The notes: generated by a model not told the origin, from the letters alone. A DNA stretch of 64,000 nt from Bacteroidota bacterium (GCA_022709695.1 JAKLII010000008.1:1-64000); one strand, 5' to 3'; shown: positions 31,504 to 40,177, counted from the first letter of the stretch. Made by a program: numbers and translations.

Positions 31504-33714
31504 ATGCTCAGAATCAATTCAGGCCAGCACATCTGGCAGTTTTCGCGTGTTGGCGGAGTAAACCGTGTAAACCTGGAACGGGGAGCCGATCTGGAACACC
31601 TTGGAGAGCTCGACCAGAAACTATGGACAGCCCTGAGCTGTCCTGTGGATGGGCTGGAGATCGATTCAGCCACCCTGAAGCTATTCGATACCGATCATGA
31701 TGGCAAGATCAGGGTGCCTGAAATCATTGAAGCGGTACGCTGGCTTCTTTCAGTGATTTATGAGCCCGATGACCTGCTGAAGAGGCCCACCTCCATGCCT
31801 CTGTCGGTGATCAACAAGGACAATCCTGAAGGGGCGGTATTGCTTGCCTCAGCACGGCAGATACTGATCCATCTGGATAAGCCGCATGCCACTGAACTTT
31901 CAATCGCCGACACCTCCGACACCCAGGCGATCTTTGCCGGCACCGGCTTCAACGGTGACGGGGTTATTACAGCCATCTCCACCGATGACCCCGGATTGCA
32001 GGAATGGATCACACGAATTATCAGCAGCTGTGGTGCTGTCACCGACCGAAGCGGCCTTGATGGGATCAGCGCCGAAATCCTCGATACCTTCCTGGCGGAA
32101 TGTGAGGCTTATGCCGCCTGGCACCAAAAAGCGCAGGACAATCAGGCCGGAATCCTCCCTTTTGCCGCCGCTACAGAGGAGGCTTATGCCCTGTTCCTGG
32201 CCCTCCGCTCAAAAATCGACGATTATTTCCTCCGTTGTCAGCTCGCTGAATTTGACCCCGCCTCGGCCGAACTGCTCAACAACCTGGCTGCAAGGATCGA
32301 AGGGATCAATCATAAGGATATCTCAGCCAGCCTGGATGAACTCGAGACTTTTCCCATTGCCCGGATTGCTGCCGGGAAAGCGATCTCCTTCAAAGAACCC
32401 CTGAATCCTGCCTGGCGGAGTCGTGCTGCACGGTTCTTTGAACTGATCCGTTCAGCACGCCTCGTGACTTCGGATAAACTTACGGAAGAGGGATGGAAAA
32501 AAGTCTCTGAAAGCTTTGATCCCTTCCAGTCATGGATGGCAGAGAAAGCGGGTGTATCAGTCGAGCCCCTGGGAATTGAGCTGATCAGGGAGTACCTTCA
32601 CAACGGTATCGACGGTACCCTGCGCGAATTGCTGGATAAAGACATGGCGCTGGAGACTGAAGCAGGCAATATCCTGCTGGTCGACAAACTGGTGCGCTAC
32701 TATTGCGATATCTATACCCTGCTCAACAACTTCGTCTCATTCTCCGACTTCTATTCTCCCGACTTCAGGGGGATATTCCAGGCCGGAACCCTCTATTTCG
32801 ACCAGCGGAGCTGCGACCTCTGCATCAGGGTGTCCGATATGGTAAAGCATAACCTGATGGCTGCCTCCAGCGGCATCTGCCTGGTGTATTTTAACTGTAT
32901 ATCAAGGGTTAAAGACAAGCAGATGGTAATTGTGGCTGCCTTCACCGATGGTGACGTGGACAACCTGGAGTTGGGAAGGAATGCGGTATTTTACGACAAC
33001 AACGGTCTCGACTGGGATGCCTCCATCATAAAGATCATTGATAATCCGATCAGCATCCGGCAGGCTTTCTGGTCGCCATACCGGAAGATCTCGAAGATGA
33101 TCGGCAACCAGGTGAAAAAGATCGCAGCCTCTCAGGAGGACAAAGTAACCTCTGCTGCAGCCTCCTCTGTAGACCAGGCTGGAACCACGGTTGACAAAGG
33201 GATTAATCAGGCTGTGCAGCAGCCCGCCGGAGTTCCTGCAAAACCGGTGGAAGCCCCCAAACCGGCCCCTTTCGACATCGGCAAGTTTGCCGGGATCTTT
33301 GCCGCTGTGGGATTGGCTTTTGCAGCGATTGGTTCTGTGCTCACCTCCATCATCGGCGGCTTTATGAAGCTGGCCTGGTGGAAAATGCCGCTGGCACTGA
33401 TCGGGGTGATGCTGCTGATCTCCGGCCCTTCGATGTTTCTTGCCTGGCTGAAGCTCAGAAAACGCAACCTGGCACCGGTGCTCGATGCCAATGGCTGGGC
33501 TGTGAATGCCAGAGCAGTCATCAATATTCCGTTTGGCGGCACCCTGACGCACCTGGCCAGGTTGCCTAAAAACGCCAGGCTTAACCTCAAGGATCCCTTC
33601 AGGAAGAAGAGAAACCCATGGATTCCGGTGTTTTTTGCTCTCGCAATAGTAATCGCGCTGCTGTTTTTGCTCCGCTATCTGGGATTCGTCCATTTTTCAC
33701 TGCCCTGGTTCTGA
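31504..33714 (+). CDS. Large membrane protein with EF-hand-like loop, unknown function
   Basis: 736 residues. LFDTDHDGKIRVPEI near 60-74 is a canonical calcium-binding loop (D-x-D-x-D-G-x-I-x-x-x-E). A weaker GFNGDGVITAI lies near 144-154. The middle (about 160-560) is a long soluble, partly helical region without a recognised domain. Residues about 545-590 are Ala/Pro/Val-rich (a flexible linker), followed by hydrophobic helices near 598-620, 629-650 and 700-718, so the protein is anchored at its C-terminus. No homologous domain of known function is recognised. It has its own promoter element and no close operon partner. Confidence 0.7.
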   Translation: MLRINSGQHIWQFSRVGGVNRVNLERGADLEHLGELDQKLWTALSCPVDGLEIDSATLKLFDTDHDGKIRVPEIIEAVRWLLSVIYEPDDLLKRPTSMPLSVINKDNPEGAVLLASARQILIHLDKPHATELSIADTSDTQAIFAGTGFNGDGVITAISTDDPGLQEWITRIISSCGAVTDRSGLDGISAEILDTFLAECEAYAAWHQKAQDNQAGILPFAAATEEAYALFLALRSKIDDYFLRCQLAEFDPASAELLNNLAARIEGINHKDISASLDELETFPIARIAAGKAISFKEPLNPAWRSRAARFFELIRSARLVTSDKLTEEGWKKVSESFDPFQSWMAEKAGVSVEPLGIELIREYLHNGIDGTLRELLDKDMALETEAGNILLVDKLVRYYCDIYTLLNNFVSFSDFYSPDFRGIFQAGTLYFDQRSCDLCIRVSDMVKHNLMAASSGICLVYFNCISRVKDKQMVIVAAFTDGDVDNLELGRNAVFYDNNGLDWDASIIKIIDNPISIRQAFWSPYRKISKMIGNQVKKIAASQEDKVTSAAASSVDQAGTTVDKGINQAVQQPAGVPAKPVEAPKPAPFDIGKFAGIFAAVGLAFAAIGSVLTSIIGGFMKLAWWKMPLALIGVMLLISGPSMFLAWLKLRKRNLAPVLDANGWAVNARAVINIPFGGTLTHLARLPKNARLNLKDPFRKKRNPWIPVFFALAIVIALLFLLRYLGFVHFSLPWF

Positions 33715-33744
33715 CACCCCAGGGAAGTTGTTCAGGGATAGAGT

Positions 33745-33886
33745 TTGTTCCGCATTCGCCCTGGTTTCCCCGGGTACGACCCGGGGCTATCTTTGTTGAA
33801 CCCCGCAAGCGGGGTTGTTCCGCATTCGCCCTGGTTTCCCCGGGTACAACCCGGGGCTAACTTTGTTTAACTCCGCAGGCGGGGTT
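33745..33886 (+). repeat. Two tandem 70-bp composite hairpin elements
   Basis: TTGTTCCGCATTCGCCCTGG begins two copies (33745 and 33815) of a unit containing CCCCGGGT-ACG-ACCCGGGG, then CTATCTTTGTT, then AACCCCGC-AA-GCGGGGTT (copy 2: CTCCGCAGGCGGGGTT). The plan of inner CCCCGG hairpin, CTA spacer and outer hairpin is the same as in the other composite elements of this window. Confidence 0.9.
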
Positions 33887-33908
33887 TCTTGGGTCCAAAA
33901 TGTTTAAA

Positions 33909-33998
33909 AACCCACGCAGTGGGTTGAATAATATTAGCCCCGGATTGCATCCGGGGAAATCGACGCCCCTCGTGCCCTTGCAACCCACGAAGTGGGTT
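33909..33998 (-). repeat. Composite three-hairpin element, inverted relative to 3114-3201
   Basis: AACCCAC-GCA-GTGGGTT (33909-33925), CCCCGGAT-TGC-ATCCGGGG (33938-33956) and AACCCAC-GAA-GTGGGTT (33982-33998). Its reverse complement matches the element at 3114-3201 in order, spacing and the GGGGCT segment after the inner hairpin. Confidence 0.88.
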
Positions 33999-34067
33999 GA
34001 ACAGCATTGCACCACCATCTTATCTTATAAAAATATTAAAGTTTGGCCGGTTGGATCAAATGAGATG

Positions 34068-34097
34068 TTGACTATTGATGATATTGGCTTATCTTTG
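34068..34097 (+). promoter_or_regulatory. Strong Bacteroidota promoter of the HEPN/MNT pair
   Basis: TTG (34068-34070), a 19-base spacer and TATCTTTG (34090-34097) match the full consensus. The ATG at 34103 is only 6 bases after the -7 element, so the transcript should begin at or within a few bases of the start codon: a leaderless messenger is predicted. Confidence 0.7.
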
Positions 34098-34102
34098 CTT
34101 TC

Positions 34103-34495
34103 ATGGATGATAAACTCGACCATTTAGTTCAGTATTGGATTGATACCTCAGAGAAGGATCGTTTGACAATGCAAAATCTCCTCAAATCCGGAGATTATAG
34201 CTGGGCTTTGTTCCTTGGGCATCTGGTTCTTGAAAAACTACTAAAGGCTCATTATGTAAAGAACCAGGGAAGGCATGCATTTTTTACTCATGACTTACTC
34301 AGACTCGCTACCAATGCAGGTCTCATTCTTGATAAAGACTTTGAAGAGTGGCTTGATGACATCTCCTCATTCAACATCAATGCCCGTTATGATAATTACA
34401 AACAGGATTTTTACCGACTCTGCACCAAGGAGTTTGCAGAGGAATGGACTGAACGAATCGAAACATTGCGATCATGGTTAATCCGGGAATTATAG
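34103..34495 (+). CDS. HEPN domain protein (HEPN/MNT toxin-antitoxin)
   Basis: 130 residues, all-helical. ALFLGHLVLEKLLKAHYVKN near 33-52 is the central HEPN helix, and GRHAFFTHDLLRLATNAG near 54-71 carries the conserved R-x5-H type stretch and the (T)HDLLRLA signature of MNT-linked HEPN proteins. DISSFNINARYDNYKQDFYR near 89-108 is the usual later motif. HEPN partners in these pairs are RNases or targets that are silenced by nucleotidylation from the MNT protein. It overlaps the MNT gene by 22 bases. Confidence 0.9.
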   Translation: MDDKLDHLVQYWIDTSEKDRLTMQNLLKSGDYSWALFLGHLVLEKLLKAHYVKNQGRHAFFTHDLLRLATNAGLILDKDFEEWLDDISSFNINARYDNYKQDFYRLCTKEFAEEWTERIETLRSWLIREL

Positions 34496-34779
34496 ACACC
34501 GTCAGGCAGTATGTTCTGATGATCCCTAAAGATCTTGGGGTGAAAAAAGTATACTTGTTTGGTTCATTTGCCAAAGGAACCGAAACCGATAACAGTGACA
34601 TTGATGTTGCACTGGTTCTTGAAAACATGAGTGACTTTTTTGCTACCCAGAAGCAATTGATGAAGCTCAGACGAAAGATTGACCTAAGGATTGAACCTCA
34701 TCCCATCAATGAGAAGGATTTTAATTCGTTCAATCCATTTGCTTATGAGATTGAACAGACAGGAATCCTCGTTTCGTGA
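34474..34779 (+). CDS. MNT-type minimal nucleotidyltransferase (antitoxin)
   Basis: 101 residues. VYLFGSFAKGTETDNSDIDV at about 26-45 is the intact nucleotidyltransferase motif (GSx10DxD), and KIDLRIEPHPINEKDF near 68-83 supplies the third acidic position (D at 70). In characterised MNT/HEPN pairs this enzyme adds AMP to the HEPN tyrosine and blocks its RNase activity. Its start lies inside the HEPN gene, consistent with coupled translation. The unit sits at the boundary between the repeat-rich segment and the nonulosonic-acid operon. Confidence 0.92.
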   Translation: MVNPGIIDTVRQYVLMIPKDLGVKKVYLFGSFAKGTETDNSDIDVALVLENMSDFFATQKQLMKLRRKIDLRIEPHPINEKDFNSFNPFAYEIEQTGILVS

Positions 34780-35063
34780 GCTAACTGAAATGATTGTAAT
34801 TCTACGGAGTTGCAATGGGCTGATTCCCAAATTTGCCCTGAAGGGTGGTGATGCTGGACTCACTTCATATAATTCCTCTGACGGTTATTTCCTTTTGGGT
34901 CGGGTAAAGACCAACGGAGGGATAGAAGTGTGAGATTGGCAGTATCCTGTGGTTTTTGAATAGTGCATGTTCATTGCAAGGCATACTAACCTGAGAAAAA
35001 ATTCCGGCAGCTGAGGCAAATCCAAAATCCTGCGTTACCTTTGGCGGTGGAATTAATCATCTG
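34780..35063. other. Intergenic segment with promoter, no gene
   Basis: A non-coding stretch of 284 bases. Short frames exist but carry no recognisable protein. Its right end holds the promoter element of the nonulosonic-acid operon. Confidence 0.55.
35036..35043 (+). promoter_or_regulatory. -7 promoter element of the nonulosonic-acid operon
   Basis: TACCTTTG matches TAnnTTTG and lies 20 bases before the neuC ATG at 35064. The genes that follow up to the flippase are tightly spaced or overlapping, so they form one probable transcript. Confidence 0.6.
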
Positions 35064-36272
35064 ATGAGAAGGATTGCCGTATGTTCTTTTGCCCGCTCAG
35101 AATACGGGCTGCTGAAAAGGGTAATTTCCCTCATGTCGCAACAGGCAGAGACCTTTCTGATTGCGGGTGGGGGGCACCTCGACACCCATTCCGGCTATTC
35201 AATGCAGGAGGTGCTGGAGGATGCCATACTGCCGGAATCCCATCTGCTGAAAGCTCCGTTTGCTCCCTCGTCCGGTGATGCCACCGGAGCCCCTAAAATG
35301 GTTTCATCAGGGTTGACGGTTCTTACCAACTTGCTGAATCACCACCATTTTGATGCGGTGATGGTGATGGGAGACCGGTATGAGCTGTTTACGGTGACCA
35401 TCCCGGCCCTGTTGCTGGGTATCCCGGTGATCCATATCAGCGGTGGCGAAGTTACCGAAGGGGCTATTGACGACAGCATCCGGCACGCCACCACCAAGCT
35501 GGCTCACCTCCATCTGGTTTCAAATGCCGTATACGCAGAAAACGTGAGCCGCATGGGCGAGGAGGATTGGCGAATCGTAATTACAGGGGAACCCGGACTC
35601 GATAATATTCACCACGGGGTATTTGCTACAGACGACGAATTGCAGTCGCAATACGGGCTGGATCCGGATAAACCGCTGATCCTGGTAACCTATCACCCAT
35701 CCACCCTTGAACCCGGCCTCTCTCCGGCAGACCAATGCCGGCCACTTGTCGAAGCCTTGAAGGAATCCGATGATTACCAGGTAGTAATCACAGCACCGGG
35801 TGCCGATCCCGGAAGCCATGAAATTGTGCGGATTATGTCGGCCCTGGCTGGTTCCTGCCCCCATGTGCGGTATATTCCTCATCTGGGCAGCCGTAATTAT
35901 CTGGCGTTGTTGCGGAAAGCCGCCGTGGTGGCGGGAAATTCCTCCAGCGGACTGGTGGAAGCTCCGTCGCTTAAAATCCCGGCAGTGAATATTGGCAACC
36001 GCCAGAAAAACAGAATGGCTGCAGACAGCGTGATCCACTGCGGATATGATACCCGAGAAATCCTGCATGCCATCCGGGAAGCCACCTCTGCAGCCCACAG
36101 GGAGTTATGCACCATCACCGAAAACCCTTACGACCCTTTCTGCGACGGAAACAACAGCGAAAGAGCAGTGAAAGCTGCACTGGCATTTATGAACCTCCCG
36201 ATCCGGCAGCAACTGGTAAAAAAATTCGACACCGCCCTATCCAAACACCTATGGAATCAACTGTTGGCCTGA
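35064..36272 (+). CDS. neuC: UDP-N-acetylglucosamine 2-epimerase, hydrolysing (NeuC/LegG)
   Basis: 402 residues, normal for NeuC-type enzymes. MRRIAVCSFARSEYGLLKRV opens with the family's R-S-E-Y-G-L motif, VMVMGDRYELF near 98-108 is the conserved GDR segment, IHISGGEVTEGAIDDSIRHA near 123-142 carries the active-site residues, and GNSSSGLVEAPSLKIPAVNIG near 292-312 is the UDP-binding loop. The enzyme inverts C2 and releases UDP, giving ManNAc or its 2,4-diacetamido-6-deoxy analogue for the synthase encoded next. Which substrate is used is not settled by the sequence, but LegB-like and PtmE-like genes in the region favour the legionaminic version. Confidence 0.93.
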   Translation: MRRIAVCSFARSEYGLLKRVISLMSQQAETFLIAGGGHLDTHSGYSMQEVLEDAILPESHLLKAPFAPSSGDATGAPKMVSSGLTVLTNLLNHHHFDAVMVMGDRYELFTVTIPALLLGIPVIHISGGEVTEGAIDDSIRHATTKLAHLHLVSNAVYAENVSRMGEEDWRIVITGEPGLDNIHHGVFATDDELQSQYGLDPDKPLILVTYHPSTLEPGLSPADQCRPLVEALKESDDYQVVITAPGADPGSHEIVRIMSALAGSCPHVRYIPHLGSRNYLALLRKAAVVAGNSSSGLVEAPSLKIPAVNIGNRQKNRMAADSVIHCGYDTREILHAIREATSAAHRELCTITENPYDPFCDGNNSERAVKAALAFMNLPIRQQLVKKFDTALSKHLWNQLLA

Positions 36273-37273
36273 ATCGTGAACCAGTGCTCGTGATTGCTGA
36301 AGCTGGTGTAAACCACAACGGCAATCTGGATATGGCCTTCAGGCTTTGCGATGCTGCCCGGGAAGCCGGGGCTGATATTGTGAAATTTCAGACCTGGAAG
36401 ACCGATGCCCTGATGCTTAGGGAGGCTGAACTTGCTGAGTACCAGAAGCAGAATGCCGGATTCTACCCATCTCAATATGAGATGTCGAAACAACTGGAAA
36501 TCAGCTATGAAGACTTCAGAAAAATCCGGGATTACTGCCAGCATACCGGCATTCGGTTCCTTTCGACCCCTGACGAAGAGGAGAGCCTGAATTTTCTCGC
36601 TGATGACCTGCAAATGGAGCTTATCAAGATCGGATCGGGGGAAATTACCAACCTGCTGTACCTTTCGCAGGTAGGTCGAAAAGGGAAAGATGTGATCCTG
36701 TCAACGGGCATGGCCGATCTGACGGAGGTGGGTACGGCATTCCGTATCCTGAAGGATTCAGGCGCCCGCTCGGTGATACTGCTCCACTGTACCAGCAACT
36801 ACCCCACACCTTTTTGGGAAGTGAACCTGCGGGCTATGATGACCCTGAAAGATCATTTCGGTGTGCCGGTAGGTTATTCGGACCATACAATGGGCATCGA
36901 AGCTGCTGTGGCTGCAGTGGCCCTGGGAGCAGTGGTTGTGGAGAAGCACCTTACCCTTGACCGGACACTGCCGGGGCCTGATCACAAAGCCAGCCTGGAA
37001 CCCGGAGAGTTCGGAAATATGGTGCGGGCGATCAGAAATATCGAAAAAGCACTGGGCGATGGTGTAAAACAACCGCAGGATTCAGAACGGAGGATCCGCC
37101 CTGTGGTGCAGAAAAGCCTTGTGGCAAAGACCACCATCACGAAGGGCGAACCTTTTTCGGAGGAGAACGTAACAGCCAAGCGCGCCGGCCGCGGCATCCC
37201 CGCCAGCCGGTGGCCGGAAATTACAGGCCGTACTGCAGGTCGCAGTTATCAGCCGGATGATCTGCTGGAATGA
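36251..37273 (+). CDS. neuB: N-acetylneuraminate/legionaminate synthase (NeuB/LegI)
   Basis: 340 residues from the ATG at 36251, which overlaps neuC by 22 bases; an upstream in-frame ATG at 36107 adds only out-of-family sequence. PVLVIAEAGVNHNGNLDMAF near 11-30 and GADIVKFQTW near 40 begin the TIM barrel. LIKIGSGEITNLLYL near 119, GYSDHTMGIEAAVAAVALGA near 204-223 and EKHLTLDRTLPGPDH near 227-241 carry the PEP and metal residues. A C-terminal SAF (antifreeze-like) domain lies near 275-338. It condenses PEP with the hexosamine to make a nine-carbon nonulosonic acid. The next gene overlaps the stop by ATGA. Confidence 0.95.
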   Translation: MESTVGLNREPVLVIAEAGVNHNGNLDMAFRLCDAAREAGADIVKFQTWKTDALMLREAELAEYQKQNAGFYPSQYEMSKQLEISYEDFRKIRDYCQHTGIRFLSTPDEEESLNFLADDLQMELIKIGSGEITNLLYLSQVGRKGKDVILSTGMADLTEVGTAFRILKDSGARSVILLHCTSNYPTPFWEVNLRAMMTLKDHFGVPVGYSDHTMGIEAAVAAVALGAVVVEKHLTLDRTLPGPDHKASLEPGEFGNMVRAIRNIEKALGDGVKQPQDSERRIRPVVQKSLVAKTTITKGEPFSEENVTAKRAGRGIPASRWPEITGRTAGRSYQPDDLLE

Positions 37274-38430
37274 AAAAAACAAAGAGGTTTTTACTCCTTG
37301 GAGCCAGCGAAGAGATGCTGCCCCTCATCCGCCTTGCGCAGGCTGAAGGGTATGCAGTGATTGCCACCGACCGCAACCCGGAGGCTCCCGGGCTGAAAAC
37401 AGCAGATCACCCTTTCTGCATGGATGCTTCTGAACTGCCGGCAACCTGGAAATTGGCCAGGGAGTGGAAACCGTGTGCCATTACCACCCGCACCGAGCTC
37501 CTGTTGCCGGTAGTGGCGTCAGTTTGCCATGAACTGCAACTGCCCGGTCCGGATAAAACCTGTGCTGAACTCTCGGTGGATAAATACCGTTTCAGGGAGA
37601 CCATGCAGCGGGCAGGAATCCGCACGCCCCGCTTTGCCTCTCCTGAAAATGAGGCAGCACTTTTGGAAACGCTTGCAAGTATCGGCCTTCCTGCCATCAT
37701 CAAACCGGTCGACTTCAGCGGAAGCACCGGAGTATCCCTGATCAGAACATCGGAAGATGCTGTCCCGGCATTTCTCCGCGCCAGAAATGCTTCTCCGGCA
37801 GGCTGGGTAATTCTGGAGGAATTTGTCAACGGAAAAGAGATCAGCGTGGAAACCTGGAGCCAGCATGGAAAAATCCATTTTGTGGCATTCACAGACAAAC
37901 AGGTTTCCGGAAACGGCCATTTCGTGGAGCTGCGGCATACCATCCCTTCAGCGCTCAGCCTGACAGAGCAACGGCTGGTAATGGGGGAGGTGGAGAAAAT
38001 GGCTGCTGCCATGAACCTTAACGATACCATTGCACATACCGAAGTGATTTTATCAGAAAATGGCCCTGTGATCGTTGAAACCGGAGCCCGCCCGGGAGGC
38101 GACCATATTGCGTTCAGGTTGGTCCCGCTGGCCACTGGTATCGACATGTATCGTATTATGTTCCAACTGGCTGCAGGTATTGAAGTACCTTCCCATACCC
38201 CCACCGCAAAGGCAGCGGCCATCCAGTACAGTACATCAGAAAACTATCAATATATCGATAAAATACATCAATCGGTTATTTCAGATGATAATTTTGTCGA
38301 ATACATTGAACATTTTTCACACAAACCGGAAAAGCTGACCTGTTCAGCCGACCGCAGCGGGGCCTGGCTTTTTGCAGCTCCCGGGGCAGCCAGTCTTGCA
38401 AAAAGTTTGCGTATTTTTGAAGGCCTTTAG
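37270..38430 (+). CDS. ATP-grasp ligase inside the nonulosonic-acid operon
   Basis: 386 residues. An N-terminal preATP-grasp domain (FLLLGASEEMLPLIRLAQAE near 7-26) is followed by the ATP-grasp fold: LSVDKYRFRETMQRAGIRTP near 98-117, IKPVDFSGSTGVSLIRT near 140-156 (P-loop-like glycine region), VILEEFVNGKEISVE near 178-192 and VIVETGARPGGDHI near 264-277 with metal-binding residues. These enzymes join a carboxylate to an amine or thiol using ATP. Its position between the synthase and the CMP transferase, coupled by ATGA overlap, suggests that the nonulosonate (whose C1 is a carboxylate) or an attached amino acid is the substrate. That is inference only. Confidence 0.85.
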   Translation: MKKTKRFLLLGASEEMLPLIRLAQAEGYAVIATDRNPEAPGLKTADHPFCMDASELPATWKLAREWKPCAITTRTELLLPVVASVCHELQLPGPDKTCAELSVDKYRFRETMQRAGIRTPRFASPENEAALLETLASIGLPAIIKPVDFSGSTGVSLIRTSEDAVPAFLRARNASPAGWVILEEFVNGKEISVETWSQHGKIHFVAFTDKQVSGNGHFVELRHTIPSALSLTEQRLVMGEVEKMAAAMNLNDTIAHTEVILSENGPVIVETGARPGGDHIAFRLVPLATGIDMYRIMFQLAAGIEVPSHTPTAKAAAIQYSTSENYQYIDKIHQSVISDDNFVEYIEHFSHKPEKLTCSADRSGAWLFAAPGAASLAKSLRIFEGL

Positions 38431-38432
38431 GT

Positions 38433-39128
38433 ATGAAACATCTGGCCATCATCACAGCACGTAGCGGATCCCGCGGGCTGCCCGGTAAAAACATCAGGCT
38501 GCTCAACGGTCATCCCATGCTCGCATGGAGTATCGCAGCTGCCCTTAAAAGCGGGTTATACGACAGGGTAATTGTATCGACCGATGATGAAGCGTATGCT
38601 GACATCGCACAACAATACAGGGCTGAGGTGCCATGGCTGCGGAATGCATCCCTTTCGGGCGATGACGCAACAAGTACGGATGTGATTGTTGATTTGCTGG
38701 AGAACCTTACGAATCATGGTGAGGTGTACGATTATTTCACCCTGTTGCAACCCACTTCTCCGCTTCGGACGGCAGAGGACCTTAAAGGGGCATGGCGGAT
38801 GATGCAAGAGAAAAAGGCTTCTGCCGTGGTCGGGGTATCTGCCTGTGATCATCCACCCCAGTGGGCCGGGCTGCTGCCCGAAGATCTGTCGATGGAGGCG
38901 TTTGTAAACCCTTTGTTCAACCGGCCACGTCAGCAGTTACAACCTTATTACCGCATCAATGGGGCGGTGTATATGTCTTCGGTTGAAGCCTTTATAAGGG
39001 AAAAGGGCTTTTTGCACAGCGGAACCTATGCCCTGGTGATGCCTAAGGAACGATCTGTAGATATTGATGATGAGAGCGATTTCCTGTTGGCCGGCCTGTT
39101 GATGGAGAAATTGAACTACAAGATATGA
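38433..39128 (+). CDS. neuA: CMP-nonulosonate cytidylyltransferase (NeuA/LegF family)
   Basis: 231 residues. LAIITARSGSRGLPGKNIRL at about 4-23 is the CTP-binding loop (R-SGSRGLPGKN), followed by SIAAALKSGLYDRVIVSTDD near 33-52, LLQPTSPLRTAEDL near 106-119 and the terminal VMPKERSVDIDDESDFLLA near 204-222 with the metal-binding acidic pair. It activates the nonulosonic acid as CMP-sugar, the donor for glycosyltransferases. It overlaps the CBS/nucleotidyltransferase gene by 4 bases. Confidence 0.94.
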   Translation: MKHLAIITARSGSRGLPGKNIRLLNGHPMLAWSIAAALKSGLYDRVIVSTDDEAYADIAQQYRAEVPWLRNASLSGDDATSTDVIVDLLENLTNHGEVYDYFTLLQPTSPLRTAEDLKGAWRMMQEKKASAVVGVSACDHPPQWAGLLPEDLSMEAFVNPLFNRPRQQLQPYYRINGAVYMSSVEAFIREKGFLHSGTYALVMPKERSVDIDDESDFLLAGLLMEKLNYKI

Positions 39129-40177
39129 AGGATAGAGTAATCATTCAGCACACCCTTTCGGTGCAGCAGGCTTTGGAGATTCTGGACGACAGCCCTGTTA
39201 AAACGCTGTTCCTCACAGATGGGGATGGGCGTTTGTGCGGGAGCCTTACCGACGGTGATGTGCGCCGGTGGATTCTCCGTAACGGAGACATCAGCGGTAC
39301 CGTGTCGGATGCCTGTAACCCTTCCCCCTACACACTCAGGTTACCCTTCGACCGCCATGAAGTGTTGCATCAGATGAAGGAGAAACATCTGAATGCGGCT
39401 CCGGTGGTGGATGTCGCAGGAAAGATCGACTCCATAGTACTGATTTCCGAGTTGTCGGACCAAGGGTCTTCCGACGCATCCGCGCTCCATGGCGTGCCGG
39501 TGGTGATTATGGCCGGTGGCAAGGGAACCCGCCTTGACCCCTTTACGCGCATTCTCCCCAAGCCGCTTATTCCTATCGGGAACCAGCCGGTTATTGAGGT
39601 GATCATGCATGAACTTGCACGCTATGGTGCTGATCGGTTTATTATCTCCCTCAACCACCAGGCACGCCTCATTAAGGCCTATTTTGAAGATCAGCAATAT
39701 CCCTACGACATCTCCTTTCTGGAAGAAGATCAGCCATTGGGTACCGCCGGAGCCCTGAAGATGCTTGAAGGAAAGATTGAGGGTGATCTGCTGGTGAGTA
39801 ACTGCGATGTGATCATCAAATCGGATGTGGGGGAGATGCTGCGGTTCCACCGTTCCGGCGGATTTTCCATCACGGTGGTGGCCGCACTCTATAACCTGTC
39901 GGTACCCTATGGGGTTTGCGATGTGGATGAAAAGGGTGTGCTGCTCCGCATAACTGAGAAACCCGAGTTCAGTATGCTTATCAATTCGGGGATGTATGTG
40001 CTTGGTTCGGATTGCCTTTCGATGATTCCTGAAAGCCGGATGTTTCACATCACCCATCTGATTGAAGCTGTTCAGGCAGCAGGCAAGCCCGTGGGGGTAT
40101 TCCCGATCCCGGGATCAGCCTACCATGATATCGGACAATGGGATGCCTATCACTCAGCCCTTCCAAAACTTACCTGA
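39125..40177 (+). CDS. CBS-domain sugar nucleotidyltransferase (PtmE/LegK-like)
   Basis: 350 residues. Two CBS domains occupy about 1-118 (TLFLTDGDGRLCGSLTDGDVRRWILRNG near 29-56, AAPVVDVAGKIDSIVLISEL near 92-111). The nucleotidyltransferase follows: VVIMAGGKGTRLDPFTRILP near 126-145, IGNQPVIEVI near 151, SFLEEDQPLGTAGALKMLEG near 197-216. In legionaminic-acid clusters of Campylobacter the same architecture (PtmE) makes GDP-glucosamine from glucosamine 1-phosphate, the GDP-linked starting sugar. The CBS pair may sense a nucleotide or the final product. Together with NeuC, NeuB and NeuA it completes much of a legionaminic route. Confidence 0.88.
   Translation: MKDRVIIQHTLSVQQALEILDDSPVKTLFLTDGDGRLCGSLTDGDVRRWILRNGDISGTVSDACNPSPYTLRLPFDRHEVLHQMKEKHLNAAPVVDVAGKIDSIVLISELSDQGSSDASALHGVPVVIMAGGKGTRLDPFTRILPKPLIPIGNQPVIEVIMHELARYGADRFIISLNHQARLIKAYFEDQQYPYDISFLEEDQPLGTAGALKMLEGKIEGDLLVSNCDVIIKSDVGEMLRFHRSGGFSITVVAALYNLSVPYGVCDVDEKGVLLRITEKPEFSMLINSGMYVLGSDCLSMIPESRMFHITHLIEAVQAAGKPVGVFPIPGSAYHDIGQWDAYHSALPKLT

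Noticed and set aside
33618-33860. 80-codon frame across the end of the EF-hand gene and the 70-bp repeats
   Set aside because: It overlaps a well-supported gene out of frame and continues into hairpin repeats.
34691-34933. 80-codon plus-strand frame after the MNT gene
   Set aside because: It overlaps the MNT gene out of frame and shows no recognisable protein.
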